Counted from the first letter of the stretch, positions 24,302-33,326 are shown. The stretch is 50,298 nt of DNA from Mycetocola reblochoni REB411 (GCF_900163835.1 NZ_FUKR01000071.1:1-50298), one strand, 5' to 3'. The notes: generated by a model from the letters alone, not told the origin. Made by a program: numbers and translations.

Positions 24302-25650
24302 CGGAGCACCCCCTCGGCTCGGACGGGGGAGGACGCGGCCGTCGCGGGGGCGCCGTCGATCGCGGGGGCGCCGTCAGGGGAGACGTGGACGGTGGGGGCG
24401 CCGTCGGTCACGAGCGCGGCCAGTCGTTCCGCCTGCCTGCTCGTCGCGAATCGGGTCACGACCCGGTCCCTGGCCGACACGGCGAGCCGTCGACCGAGGT
24501 GCGGGTCGTCGGCGAGCCGCCGGAGGGCGTCGCCGAGCGCGTGCGGGTCGGCCTCGGCCACGAGCAGCCCGTGCACGCCGTCGTCGATCGCCTCGGGGAT
24601 GCCGGCCACGGTGGTGGACACGGCCGGCACCCCGAGCGCCATCGCCTCGAGAAGCACCGTCGGCAGGCCGTCGATGTTCCCGTCGGCCCCCTCGACGCTC
24701 GGCGCGGCGAAGACGTCCGCGCGGGTGAGCAGCTCCCTCACGCCGTCCTGGGTCCTGGCGCCGAGCAGCCGGACGCGTCCCTCGAGCCCCGAGCGCCGGA
24801 TCTGGGCCTGCAGGGACTCACGCCGCTCGCCCTCGCCGACGATGTCGACCCGGAGATCGAGGCCGGCCTCCCCGGCGATCCTCGCCGCCTCGATCAGCAC
24901 CTCGAAGCCCTTCTTCTCGACCAGGCGTCCGACGGCGACCACGTGGAGCGCGTCCCCGGTTCCGGCCGGCTCCTCCCGGAAGGGGAACCGCTCGGAGTCG
25001 ACCCCGTTGTACACGCGGTGGATCCGCGCGGCGTGCTCAGGGGCCAGCGCGCGCAGGTGGCGCAGGTTCACGTCGCTGACCGTGACGACGTGGTGGGCGT
25101 CCGCGATCAGCGTGCGCAGCACGCCCCTGTCCACGTCGCGGTGGTAGATGTCCTTGGCGTGGGCGGTCACGGAGTACCCGATGCCCGTCATCGCCGCTGC
25201 GAGGCGTGCCACCCGTCCCGCCGCCGTGGCGAAGTGGGCGTGCAGGTGGGTGATCCGCCCGGTGATCACCTCGGCGGCGAGCAGGCACGCCTGCACGGCG
25301 TCGTCGACCTCCGCCGCGAGCAGCTCGTCGATGACGTCCTCCATCCGCGCACCGCGTCGCCTGGCCTCCGCCAGTGCCTGCCAGAGCGCCGCCCGGGATC
25401 CGGGCCGCTGCAGGTGGACGACGGGGGCGGCGACCTCCGCGAGCTCCGCGTGGAAGTGGCCGTCGGTGGTGGGGCGCAGGGCGAAGACCGTCAGGCGTTC
25501 GCCGCGGCGCTCACGCGCCAGGATCTCGGTCACCACGAAGGTCTCCGAGAATCGCGGGTACACCTTGACGACATATCCGATGCGCGGGGTGCCCTCCGTG
25601 GTGCGGACGCTGCCGTCCGCTGCGGTGGGGGCCGTGGTGTCAACGAACAT
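24298..25650 (-). CDS. GT4-family glycosyltransferase (WcaL/AmsK-like)
   Basis: A 450-residue GT-B glycosyltransferase. Near the N-terminus KVYPRFSETFVVTEI is a block shared by exopolysaccharide enzymes of the WcaL/AmsK kind; HLHAHFATAAGRVA and TAHAKDIYH follow. The C-lobe has VGRLVEKKGFEVLI, VGEGERRESLQ and LPTVLLEAMALGVPAVSTTVAG, the donor site with E-x7-E spacing. The last 30 residues are low-complexity Ala/Pro/Gly (GAPAIDGAPA). The ATG at 25650 overlaps the end of the preceding gene by 11 bases. An earlier in-frame ATG (25860) lies deep inside that gene and is not used. Confidence 0.87.
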   Translation of the reverse strand: MFVDTTAPTAADGSVRTTEGTPRIGYVVKVYPRFSETFVVTEILARERRGERLTVFALRPTTDGHFHAELAEVAAPVVHLQRPGSRAALWQALAEARRRGARMEDVIDELLAAEVDDAVQACLLAAEVITGRITHLHAHFATAAGRVARLAAAMTGIGYSVTAHAKDIYHRDVDRGVLRTLIADAHHVVTVSDVNLRHLRALAPEHAARIHRVYNGVDSERFPFREEPAGTGDALHVVAVGRLVEKKGFEVLIEAARIAGEAGLDLRVDIVGEGERRESLQAQIRRSGLEGRVRLLGARTQDGVRELLTRADVFAAPSVEGADGNIDGLPTVLLEAMALGVPAVSTTVAGIPEAIDDGVHGLLVAEADPHALGDALRRLADDPHLGRRLAVSARDRVVTRFATSRQAERLAALVTDGAPTVHVSPDGAPAIDGAPATAASSPVRAEGVLR

Positions 25651-26875
25651 GGGCTGTGGCCTCTCGTGTGGTCGGTCCGGTTGATGGGGTGCCGTTGTCC
25701 GCGGTCGTCGCGGCGTCGAGGGGGAGTCCCCTCCGGCCGTCCGGGTGTCCGGCGACCAGGCCGCGCGCGAGCGAGGGTACGACCGCCAGCCCGTCGCGGC
25801 GGAGCCCGGTGCGGTCGACCCGGCGCCCGACCGCTCCGTGGAGCCACCGACGGATGGCACCGCGGTCCGCCTCCTCCGGGTCGAGCGCGGCCACGACGCC
25901 GTGCCTGGCCAGCGCCGCCGCCCTGATCCGCTGCTCCTGCCTGCGCTGGTGACGGGGGACGACCAGCGCGGGGACGCGGGTGCTCATCACCTCGGCCAGC
26001 GAGTTGTAGCCGGCCATGCACACGACCGCCTCCGCGCGCTGGACGAGGGCGAGCGCGTCGGGGACCTGCCGGACCACGTCCACCCCCGCGACGGCGATCC
26101 GCCGCAGATGCTCGACGTGCTCGCTCGGCATCTGCGGGCCGGTGACGATGAGGCTGCGCACCCCGCGCGGCGGCGCGATCGTCGCGACGGTCCCGGCCAG
26201 GGAGGCGCCGTCGGAGCCGCCCCCCACCATGGTGAGGACGAAGGGGTCGCGCCGTTGCGGCGTCCACGCGCTCCGCCTGCCGAGGGAGAGGTACCCGGTG
26301 AAGCTCACCTTCTCGGCGAGCTCGGCGGGAATCTCGCCTGAGGCGACCGGGTCGTGGACGGCGGGGTCGCCGTACACCCAGACCTCGTCGACGGCGTCGG
26401 CGACCCGGCCGGCGCCCCCTGCGTCCTCCCACTCGGCCGTCGCCCGTCGCGGCTCGTCCAGCACGTCGCGCAGGCCCAGGACGATGCGGGGGGCGTCCGG
26501 CTGCCGCCGCAGGCGCTCGATCGTGTCCCTCAGCTCGCCGGACGCGCCGAAGGGGTGCCGGTCGACGATGAGCAGCTCGGGGCGGTACTCCTCCAGCGCC
26601 GAGGCCACAAGCGCTCCGCGCAGCCGGGCGACGGCCGGTGGCTCGAGGTCTAGGTCGCGTGCGGCGTAGCCGTCGCTGGAGGGCCGGATGCCCGGAAGCA
26701 CCAGCCAGTCCCACCCCCCGGGCGTACCGGCGACGGTCGCGGAGGGCTGCGAGGTGATGACGAGTCCGCCGACGCGCTCGCCGTCGTCGGACGTGGCGAG
26801 GGCTCCGGCGAGGGCGAGATTGCGTCTGACGTGGCCGAGCCCGACCGAGTCGTGCGAGTACAGGGCTGCGCGCAT
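25640..26875 (-). CDS. COG4671-like glycosyltransferase, first gene of the operon
   Basis: A 411-residue protein with MRAALYSHDSVGLGHVRRNL at the start, a pattern typical of the COG4671 predicted glycosyltransferases, which have a MurG/GT28-like two-lobe fold. The C-lobe has MVGGGSDGASLAG and CMAGYNSLAEVMS, the latter equivalent to the donor-binding GG..T..E region of MurG. The last 70 residues are basic and low in complexity. GGAAGAGG lies shortly before the ATG on the minus strand. It opens a seven-gene unit; no promoter consensus is obvious in the 26876-26948 gap. Confidence 0.8.
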   Translation of the reverse strand: MRAALYSHDSVGLGHVRRNLALAGALATSDDGERVGGLVITSQPSATVAGTPGGWDWLVLPGIRPSSDGYAARDLDLEPPAVARLRGALVASALEEYRPELLIVDRHPFGASGELRDTIERLRRQPDAPRIVLGLRDVLDEPRRATAEWEDAGGAGRVADAVDEVWVYGDPAVHDPVASGEIPAELAEKVSFTGYLSLGRRSAWTPQRRDPFVLTMVGGGSDGASLAGTVATIAPPRGVRSLIVTGPQMPSEHVEHLRRIAVAGVDVVRQVPDALALVQRAEAVVCMAGYNSLAEVMSTRVPALVVPRHQRRQEQRIRAAALARHGVVAALDPEEADRGAIRRWLHGAVGRRVDRTGLRRDGLAVVPSLARGLVAGHPDGRRGLPLDAATTADNGTPSTGPTTREATAHVR

Positions 26876-26948
26876 GGTCGGGACACCTCTTCCTGCGCCG
26901 CCGACTGCGGCACGGGTTCAGGCTCTCGACCGTGGATGAGACGACGAT

Positions 26949-26982
26949 GGCACGGCGATGAGAGAACTCTCATCTCCGTGCC
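26949..26982. terminator. 34-base near-perfect palindrome after the uracil permease gene
   Basis: Two 17-base arms beginning GGCACGG and ending CCGTGCC match at 15 of 17 positions. It lies 22 bases beyond the stop of the uracil/xanthine permease (minus strand) and 74 bases ahead of the glycosyltransferase operon start. A rho-independent terminator is the simplest reading; an operator for the operon is possible. Confidence 0.55.
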
Positions 26983-27003
26983 ACCGTGGCGACGGGCGGG
27001 CGC

Positions 27004-28281
27004 TCAGTCGGTGCCGCGCCAGCGGCCGATCAGGCTCATCACGTGGTAGACGACGACGGCGGCGATCGTGCCGAGGGCGATCCCGTTGAACTCCAGCGTC
27101 CCGATGACGAGGCTGGGGTTGGCGATGCCGACGATGAGGGCGACCGAGGCGGTCATCTGCATCACCGGCCGGCGGAAGTCCACGTCGTTGTCGAGCCAGA
27201 TCTTCACGCCGATGATGCCGATGAGCCCGTACAGCGCGGTCGTCGTCCCGCCGAGCACCCCGGCGGGGATCGAGTTGATGACCGCGCCGACGAGGGGGGA
27301 GAAGCTCAGCAGCAGCGCGAAGCCGCCCGCGACCCAGTAGGCGGCGGTCGAGTAGATGCGCGTCGCCGCCATCACGCCGATGTTCTCGCCGTAGGTGGTC
27401 GTCCCCGCCCCGCCCCCGGCGCCGGCGAGCACGGTCGCGACGCCGTCCGCGAGCAGGGCCCGCCCGGTGAGGCGGTTCGTCTCCGGCCGACCGGTCATCT
27501 GCGCGACGGAGCGGATGTGGCCGACGTTCTCGGCGACCAGGACGAGCACGACGGGGATGAACGCGGGCAGCAGCCCCCAGAGCGCCGGATCGGCGACGGG
27601 GTTGCCCGGGGCGGTGAACGCCGGCAGGCCGAGCAGCGGGGCCTCGGCGATCCGGGTGAAGTCGACCTCGCCGCGCAGCACCGCCACGCCGTAGCCGATG
27701 AGGACACCGAGCAGGATGGAGAGCCGGCCGAGGATGCCGCGGAACAGCACGGCGCTGACGACGATCGCCGCGAGGGTGACCGTGGCGGTGACTGGGGCAT
27801 CGGTGTACTTCTCGATCGCGGTCGGCGCCAGGTTGAAGCCGATGAGCGCGACGATGGCCCCGGCGACGACCGGCGGCATGAGCACGTCGATCCAGCGTGT
27901 GCCGACCAGCTGGGTGACGACGCCGATGAGGGCGAGCAGCACCCCGACGGCGAGGATGCCGAACTGCGCGCCGCCCAGCTCGCCGCTCGCGGTGGCCGCG
28001 GCGATGGGTGCGAGGAACGCGAAGGACGAGCCGAGGTAGCTCGGCATCCGGTTGCGGGTGATCAGCTGGAAGAGGATGGTCCCGAGCCCGGAGAAGAACA
28101 GCGTCGCCGTGGGGGAGAGGCCGGTCAGAGCGGGGACGAGGAACGTCGCGCCGAACATGGCGACGACGTGCTGCATGCCCAGCCCGATCGTCCGGGGCCA
28201 GCTCAGGCGTTCGTCGGGGGCGACGATGTCGCTGCTGGCGACATCGCGGCCGTTGCCGTGCAGCGTCCAGGGTGAGGTCAT
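27004..28281 (-). CDS. Uracil/xanthine permease, NCS2 family
   Basis: A 425-residue transporter with about 12-14 membrane segments. The first helix block GLGMQHVVAMFGATFLVPALTG is the signature of the UraA/xanthine branch, and the NAT motif region reads AENVGHIRSVAQMTGRPETNR with the QMTGRP-type end. It imports a nucleobase with protons. The branch suggests uracil, but xanthine cannot be ruled out. The ATG at 28281 lacks a good ribosome binding site; an in-frame ATG at 28362 would add 27 basic residues not expected in the family. It diverges from an AzgA-type permease across 131 bases. Confidence 0.88.
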   Translation of the reverse strand: MTSPWTLHGNGRDVASSDIVAPDERLSWPRTIGLGMQHVVAMFGATFLVPALTGLSPTATLFFSGLGTILFQLITRNRMPSYLGSSFAFLAPIAAATASGELGGAQFGILAVGVLLALIGVVTQLVGTRWIDVLMPPVVAGAIVALIGFNLAPTAIEKYTDAPVTATVTLAAIVVSAVLFRGILGRLSILLGVLIGYGVAVLRGEVDFTRIAEAPLLGLPAFTAPGNPVADPALWGLLPAFIPVVLVLVAENVGHIRSVAQMTGRPETNRLTGRALLADGVATVLAGAGGGAGTTTYGENIGVMAATRIYSTAAYWVAGGFALLLSFSPLVGAVINSIPAGVLGGTTTALYGLIGIIGVKIWLDNDVDFRRPVMQMTASVALIVGIANPSLVIGTLEFNGIALGTIAAVVVYHVMSLIGRWRGTD

Positions 28282-28412
28282 GGGTGTGCCGTGGTTTCCG
28301 TTCGTGGGTGGGGACTGGCGCCGACGGGCACCTCGACCACGGTACGCCCTTGCCAGATCCACCTGGTAATAGACTGTGCGGGTTCCCCCTTCACCGATCG
28401 AGAGGATCAGCC

Positions 28413-29852
28413 GTGTCGGCGACCCCCACCCGGACGCTCCCGCAGCGCATCGACAGCTACTTCGGCATCAGCGAGCGCGGCTCGTCGTTCGGGACGGAGG
28501 TCCGCGGTGGTCTCGTGACCTTCGTCACGATGGCGTACATCGTGATCCTGAACCCGATCATCCTCTCCGGCTCGGCCGACGTGGACGGCGCACAGCTCGG
28601 CTTCGCGCCGGTGGCGGCGGCGACGGCGTTCACCGCCGCGCTCATGACGGCGCTGTTCGGCCTGGTCGCCCGGCTGCCGTTCGGTTTCGCGGCCGGTCTG
28701 GGCATCAACTCGTTCCTCGCGGTCAGCGTGGTGGGGCAGGTCACCTGGGCCGAGGCCATGGGGCTCGTCGTCGTCAACGGCATCATCATCGTGCTCCTGG
28801 CGGCGACGGGGCTGCGCGCGCTCATCTTCAACGCCGTCCCGATCCAGCTGAAGATCGCCATCTCGGTCGGCATCGGCATGTTCATCGCCTTCATCGGCTT
28901 CGTCAACGCCGGCTTCGTCCGTGCGACGGGGACGTCCTCGCCCCCGGTCGGGCTCGGCATCGAGGGCAGCGTGGCGACCGTTCCGACGATCGTCTTCGTG
29001 GTGTCGCTGCTGATCACGGGCGTGCTCGTCGCGCGGAAGGTCCGCGGCGGTCTGTTCTTCGGCATCCTCATCTCGACGGTCCTCGCGATCATCGCGGAGG
29101 CCATCTTCCACGCGGGCCCGTCGAACGGCGGCGAGAACCCGAACGGCTGGAACCTGTCCGTCCCCGTTCTGCCGACCGAGATCGTCAGCATCCCCGACCT
29201 CAGCCTGCTCGGCCAGTTCGACCCGGTCGGCGCCTTCGGCCGCATCGGCGTCCTGGCCGCCCTCATGCTCGTGTTCACGCTCGTCTTCACGAACTTCTTC
29301 GACGCGATGGGAACGATGACGGGGCTGTCGAAGGAGGCCGGCGTGGCGGACGCGAAGGGCGACTTCCCCCGCCTGCGCTCGGCGCTGGTCGTGGAGGGCG
29401 TCGGCGCGATCGCCGGAGGCGCCACGTCCTCGTCCTCGAGCACGGTGTTCGTCGAGTCGGGTGCCGGCATCGGCGAGGGCGCCCGCACGGGCTTCGCCAA
29501 CCTGGTCACCGCCCTGCTGTTCGCGCTGTCGATGTTCCTCACGCCGTTGACGCAGGTCGTCCCGAGCGAGGTCGCCTCCGCTGCGCTCGTCATCGTCGGT
29601 GCCATGATGATGGCGCAGATCCGCGACATCGAGTGGAGCGACTTCGCCGTCGCACTGCCCGTGTTCGTCACGGTGACGGTCATGCCGCTGAGCTACTCGA
29701 TCGCGAACGGCATCGGCGCGGGCTTCATCACCTGGGTGGTCCTGCACGCCTTCGCCGGGCGGGTGCGCACCATCAGCCCGCTGCTGTGGGTGGTCGCCGC
29801 CGGCTTCGTGGTGTACTTCGCGCGCGGCCCCATCGAGGCGCTCATCGGCTGA
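28413..29852 (+). CDS. Adenine/guanine/hypoxanthine permease, AzgA type
   Basis: A 479-residue NCS2-family transporter of the AzgA branch: ERGSSFGTEVRGGLVTFVTMAYIVILNPIIL opens the protein, followed by GINSFLAVSVVGQ and the later block LVFTNFFDAMGTMTGLSKEAG, both typical of bacterial purine permeases. About 13 membrane segments are visible. The GTG at 28413 follows GAGAGG (28400-28405); TAGACT at 28370-28375 is the likely -10. Purines taken up here could feed adenine phosphoribosyltransferase (35068-35592). Transcription ends in the hairpin at 29882-29917. Confidence 0.88.
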   Translation: MSATPTRTLPQRIDSYFGISERGSSFGTEVRGGLVTFVTMAYIVILNPIILSGSADVDGAQLGFAPVAAATAFTAALMTALFGLVARLPFGFAAGLGINSFLAVSVVGQVTWAEAMGLVVVNGIIIVLLAATGLRALIFNAVPIQLKIAISVGIGMFIAFIGFVNAGFVRATGTSSPPVGLGIEGSVATVPTIVFVVSLLITGVLVARKVRGGLFFGILISTVLAIIAEAIFHAGPSNGGENPNGWNLSVPVLPTEIVSIPDLSLLGQFDPVGAFGRIGVLAALMLVFTLVFTNFFDAMGTMTGLSKEAGVADAKGDFPRLRSALVVEGVGAIAGGATSSSSSTVFVESGAGIGEGARTGFANLVTALLFALSMFLTPLTQVVPSEVASAALVIVGAMMMAQIRDIEWSDFAVALPVFVTVTVMPLSYSIANGIGAGFITWVVLHAFAGRVRTISPLLWVVAAGFVVYFARGPIEALIG

Positions 29853-29881
29853 CGCCTCCGGCGTCCCCACCGTCTCGCGCG

Positions 29882-29917
29882 GAGCCCCGCGTCGGTCAGC
29901 CGACCGGCGCGGGGCTC
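29882..29917 (+). terminator. Terminator after the purine permease
   Basis: GAGCCCCGCG pairs with CGCGGGGCTC; inside, CGGTC pairs with GACCG. The hairpin starts 29 bases after the stop codon and ends just before the -10 box of the next gene. Confidence 0.8.
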
Positions 29918-29921
29918 TGGG

Positions 29922-29927
29922 TACACT
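29922..29927 (+). promoter_or_regulatory. -10 box of a leaderless transcript
   Basis: TACACT ends six bases before the ATG at 29934, with no ribosome binding site between. Transcription would start at or next to the A of the start codon. Confidence 0.6.
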
Positions 29928-29933
29928 CGCCGC

Positions 29934-30848
29934 ATGTCGGCAGTTCAGCTGGGCCAGTACCCCGCCCCGGGGCAGACCATCGTCCACCTCAGCGACCCGC
30001 ACCTGCTCGCCGGCGGCGCCAGGCTCGGTGGCAGCATCGACTGCGCCGCGCAGCTGCCGACCACCCTCGCCCAGGTGGAGCGCAGCGGTCTCGACGTCAG
30101 CGCCCTCGTGTTCACCGGTGACCTCGCCGACCTCGGCGAGGAGGAGGCCTACCTCGCCCTGCGGGCGGCGGTCGAGCCGGTCGCGGACCGGCTCGGCGCG
30201 ACGGTGCACTGGGTCATGGGCAACCACGACGAGCGCGCGCCGTTCCGGCGGCACCTCCTGGACGATGCGGGAGGGGACGCCCCCGTCGACTCGGTCGCCC
30301 TGAGCGGCGGACTGCGCCTGATCACCCTGGACTCCACCGTGCCGGGGTACCACCACGGCGCCGTCGACGACGCCCAGCTGGAGTGGCTCGCCGGCGTGCT
30401 CGCCGAGCCGGCGCCCGAGGGCTCCGTGCTGATGATGCACCACCCGCCGATCCCGAGCCCGCAGCCGCTGTTCCAGCTGCTCGAGCTGGAGCGTCAGGAC
30501 CGGCTCGCCCGGGTGCTCGCCGGAAGCGACGTCAGGGTGATCCTCGCCGGTCACCTGCACTACGCCAGCCACGCCTCCTTCGCCGGCATCCCGGTGTCTG
30601 TGGCGGCGGCGAGCTGTTACACGATGAACCTCGCCGTGCCGCCGGAGCGGATGAACGGCATGGACGGCGGACGGTCGTACACGCTCGTCCATGTGTACGC
30701 GGACACGACGGTGCACCAGGTCGTCCCCGTCGGCGACTTCGCGACGTGGGACACCTTCGACGAGGCCTTCATCCGACGCATGGAGGCGCTGGACCCGTCT
30801 GCACGGCGCGAGGCGTTCTCCCGCAAACGCCCACCCGCGTCGCGCTAG
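29934..30848 (+). CDS. CpdA/Icc-like metallophosphoesterase
   Basis: A 304-residue calcineurin-like phosphodiesterase of class III cyclic-nucleotide type. All metal motifs are present in order: LSDPHL (D-x-H), FTGDLAD (GD), MGNHDER (GNHD), MMHHPP and GHLHYAS (GHxH). It resembles Rv0805 and CpdA, which hydrolyse cAMP, although Rv0805-like enzymes also act on other phosphodiesters and cell-wall-linked substrates. No signal peptide is visible, so it should act in the cytoplasm. It is expressed from its own leaderless promoter. The following aspA gene has its own -10, which overlaps this gene's stop codon. Confidence 0.85.
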   Translation: MSAVQLGQYPAPGQTIVHLSDPHLLAGGARLGGSIDCAAQLPTTLAQVERSGLDVSALVFTGDLADLGEEEAYLALRAAVEPVADRLGATVHWVMGNHDERAPFRRHLLDDAGGDAPVDSVALSGGLRLITLDSTVPGYHHGAVDDAQLEWLAGVLAEPAPEGSVLMMHHPPIPSPQPLFQLLELERQDRLARVLAGSDVRVILAGHLHYASHASFAGIPVSVAAASCYTMNLAVPPERMNGMDGGRSYTLVHVYADTTVHQVVPVGDFATWDTFDEAFIRRMEALDPSARREAFSRKRPPASR

Positions 30849-30851
30849 GCT
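30846..30851 (+). promoter_or_regulatory. -10 box of aspA, overlapping the upstream stop codon
   Basis: TAGGCT includes the TAG stop of the phosphodiesterase gene. Transcription would start near 30858 and give a leader of about 73 bases with a ribosome binding site at 30921-30926. Confidence 0.5.
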
Positions 30852-30930
30852 GGAACGGTCGGGCAACGGTGCCGCCGACGAAGACGAATCCGTTGCCGAT
30901 GCTCCACCATCGTTCTGTCTGAGAGGCGTC

Positions 30931-32364
30931 ATGACCCATTCCGGCCCCACCCGCACCGAATCCGACTCGCTGGGCAGCCTGGAGGTGCCGGCCGACGCCT
31001 ACTGGGGGATCCACACCACGCGGGCGCTCGAGAACTTCCCGATCACGACGCGGCCCATCTCGGTGTACCCGAGCCTGGTCGTCGCCCTGGCGCAGGTCAA
31101 GCAGGCGGCGGCGAGGGCGAACGAGCGCCTCGGCGCACTGAGCCCGGACACGGCGGAGTTGATCGACGCGGCGTGCCAGCGGATCATCGACGGCCACCAC
31201 CACGACCAGTTCGTCGTCGGGGTGATCCAGGGCGGGGCGGGCACGTCGACGAACATGAACGCCAACGAGGTGATCACCAACGTCGCCCTGGAGCTGGCCG
31301 GTCGGCCCAAGGGCGACTACGCCTTCCTGTCGCCCATCGACCACACCAACCGCAGCCAGAGCACGAACGACGTCTACCCGACCTCGTTGAAGATCGCCCT
31401 CGCCTCCAGCCTCACCGAGCTGCTGGAACAGCTGGAGCTGCTGCAGCGGGCGTTCGCGGCGAAGGGGGTCGAGTTCCGCAACGTCCTCAAGGTCGGCAGG
31501 ACCCAGTTGCAGGACGCCGTGCCGATGACCCTCGGCCAGGAGTTCCACGGTTTCGCCACGACGCTGGGGGAGGATCTCGAGCGGCTGGGCGAGGCCAGGC
31601 ACCTGCTCGCCGAGATCAACCTGGGCGCGACGGCGATCGGGACGGGCATCACCGCCGACCCCCGCTACGCCACGACCGTGGTCGAGATCCTCAGCGCCAT
31701 CACCGGGCGCGAGCTGGTCACGGCCCCCGACCTGATCGAGTCGACGAGCGACGCGGGCGGCTTCATGTCGTTCAGCGGCACGCTCAAGCGGTCGGCGATC
31801 AAGCTGTCGAAGATCTGCAACGACCTGCGGCTGCTCTCCAGCGGCCCCCAGGCCGGGCTGGGCGAGATCATCCTTCCGCCCAAGCAGGCGGGGTCGAGCA
31901 TCATGCCGGGCAAGGTCAACCCGGTGATCCCGGAGGTGGTGAACCAGGTCGCGTTCTCCGTCGTCGGCGCGGACATGACGGTGACGATGGCGGCGGAGGC
32001 CGGACAGCTGCAGCTCAACGCCTTCGAGCCGGTCATCGCCCACTCCCTGCTGCAGAGCATCACCTGGATGGCGAACGCCTGCCTCACCCTGAGGGTCAAC
32101 TGCGTCGAGGGCATCCAGGCGAATGAGGAGCGGCTCGAGCTCATGGTCGGCAGCTCGGTCGGGGTCATCACCGCGCTGACGCCGTTCATCGGCTACTCGG
32201 CCGCGGCCGCCCTGGCCAAGACCGCCCTGCTGACGCACCGCAACATCGCCGATCTTGTCGTCGAGGCGGAGCTGATGTCGCGGGCGGAGGTCGAGAAGCA
32301 GCTGAGCCCCGAGCGGCTGTCGGGGCTGACCGCCGCCACGGGGACGCTGCCGATCATCGTCTGA
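30931..32364 (+). CDS. aspA: Aspartate ammonia-lyase
   Basis: A 477-residue member of the fumarase/aspartase superfamily. The signature GSSIMPGKVNPVIPEVVNQ (about residues 320-338) has the PVIPE continuation typical of aspartase, whereas fumarases have PTQ there. Other shared blocks are GGAGTSTNMNANEVI, NRSQSTNDVYPT and GRTQLQDAVPMTLGQEF. It converts aspartate to fumarate and ammonia in the cytoplasm as a homotetramer. GAGAGG at 30921-30926 supports the ATG. It is convergent with the FAH-family gene across 44 bases. Confidence 0.92.
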   Translation: MTHSGPTRTESDSLGSLEVPADAYWGIHTTRALENFPITTRPISVYPSLVVALAQVKQAAARANERLGALSPDTAELIDAACQRIIDGHHHDQFVVGVIQGGAGTSTNMNANEVITNVALELAGRPKGDYAFLSPIDHTNRSQSTNDVYPTSLKIALASSLTELLEQLELLQRAFAAKGVEFRNVLKVGRTQLQDAVPMTLGQEFHGFATTLGEDLERLGEARHLLAEINLGATAIGTGITADPRYATTVVEILSAITGRELVTAPDLIESTSDAGGFMSFSGTLKRSAIKLSKICNDLRLLSSGPQAGLGEIILPPKQAGSSIMPGKVNPVIPEVVNQVAFSVVGADMTVTMAAEAGQLQLNAFEPVIAHSLLQSITWMANACLTLRVNCVEGIQANEERLELMVGSSVGVITALTPFIGYSAAAALAKTALLTHRNIADLVVEAELMSRAEVEKQLSPERLSGLTAATGTLPIIV

Positions 32365-32408
32365 GCGAGGGCGCGGACGTCCCCGCGGCGACCGGGACCC
32401 GGCGGGGG

Positions 32409-33320
32409 TCAGGCGTGGGTGGTGCCCGGCGCGTCCTCGTCCGACGCGTCGCCGAGGACGCGGCAGTGGGTGGTGAGCTCACCGATCGCGTCGATCGACA
32501 CCGTCACGGTGGCTCCGTCGGTGAGGAACACCTGCGGGTCGCGTGAGTAGCCCGCACCGCCGGGGCTCCCCGTCGAGATGAGCGTGCCCGGCAGCAGCGT
32601 CGTCGAGCGCGACAGCCGTGCGACGAGCGTGGCCACGCCGCGCACCATGAGATCGGTTCCCGCGTCCTGCATGACGTCCCCGTCGAGGACGGTCCGGATG
32701 CGCAGCGCCTGCGGGTCGGGGATCTCGTCGGCGGTGACGACGACCGGCCCGGTCGGGGTGAAGCCGTCGAAGGACTTGCAGCGCGACCACTGCGCCTCGG
32801 AGTACTGGATGTCCCTGGCCGTGATGTCGTTGACCACGGTGTAGCCGAAGACGTGGTCGAGCGCCTCGGCCTCGGTCACGTCCTTCGCCGCCGTTCCGAT
32901 GATGACGCCGAGCTCGGCCTCGTAGTCGACCTGCGAGGTCAGCGACGCCGGCCAGCTCGTCGTCGCGTCGTGCCCGCTCAGCGAGTTCGGCCAGAGGGAG
33001 AACAGCGTGGGCGCGGCGTCGGTGGCGAGGTTCAGCTCGCTCGAGTGTGCCGTGTAGTTCAGCCCGACGGCGATCACCTGCGGGGGGCGGAGGACCGCCG
33101 AGGCCAGGCGTGCGCGATCCAGGGGGACGGCGGACGGCGAGTCCGCGTCGACGGGGGCCGCGGCGATGCGGGCGAGCTCCGCCTCTCCCCGGTCGATGAG
33201 CTCGCCGAGCTGCGAGGGGGCGTCGTCGACGAGCGAGTCGAGCGGGTGGGCGCGTCCGTCGACGACGAGCGCGAGCACGGGGACGTCGTTGTCTGATCCT
33301 GCGATGTGTGCGAATCTCAC
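32409..33320 (-). CDS. Fumarylacetoacetate hydrolase-family protein
   Basis: A 303-residue protein with the FAH fold in its C-terminal two thirds: VIAVGLNYTAHSSEL, VDYEAELGVIIG with two metal-binding Glu, NDITARDIQ with the metal Asp, and the closing STGSPGGAGYSRDP. Family members hydrolyse or decarboxylate short beta-diketo acids such as acylpyruvates, often in aromatic degradation. The substrate is unknown. The start is put at GTG 33320, because a TAGCCT box (33332-33327) ends six bases before it, a leaderless pattern; the GTG at 33326 would touch the -10 itself. Confidence 0.85.
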   Translation of the reverse strand: MRFAHIAGSDNDVPVLALVVDGRAHPLDSLVDDAPSQLGELIDRGEAELARIAAAPVDADSPSAVPLDRARLASAVLRPPQVIAVGLNYTAHSSELNLATDAAPTLFSLWPNSLSGHDATTSWPASLTSQVDYEAELGVIIGTAAKDVTEAEALDHVFGYTVVNDITARDIQYSEAQWSRCKSFDGFTPTGPVVVTADEIPDPQALRIRTVLDGDVMQDAGTDLMVRGVATLVARLSRSTTLLPGTLISTGSPGGAGYSRDPQVFLTDGATVTVSIDAIGELTTHCRVLGDASDEDAPGTTHA

Positions 33321-33326
33321 GATCAC

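Noticed and set aside
33321-33326. GTG 33326 as start of the FAH-family gene
   Set aside because: It directly follows the -10 box and would not be in the transcript; GTG 33320 fits a leaderless start.
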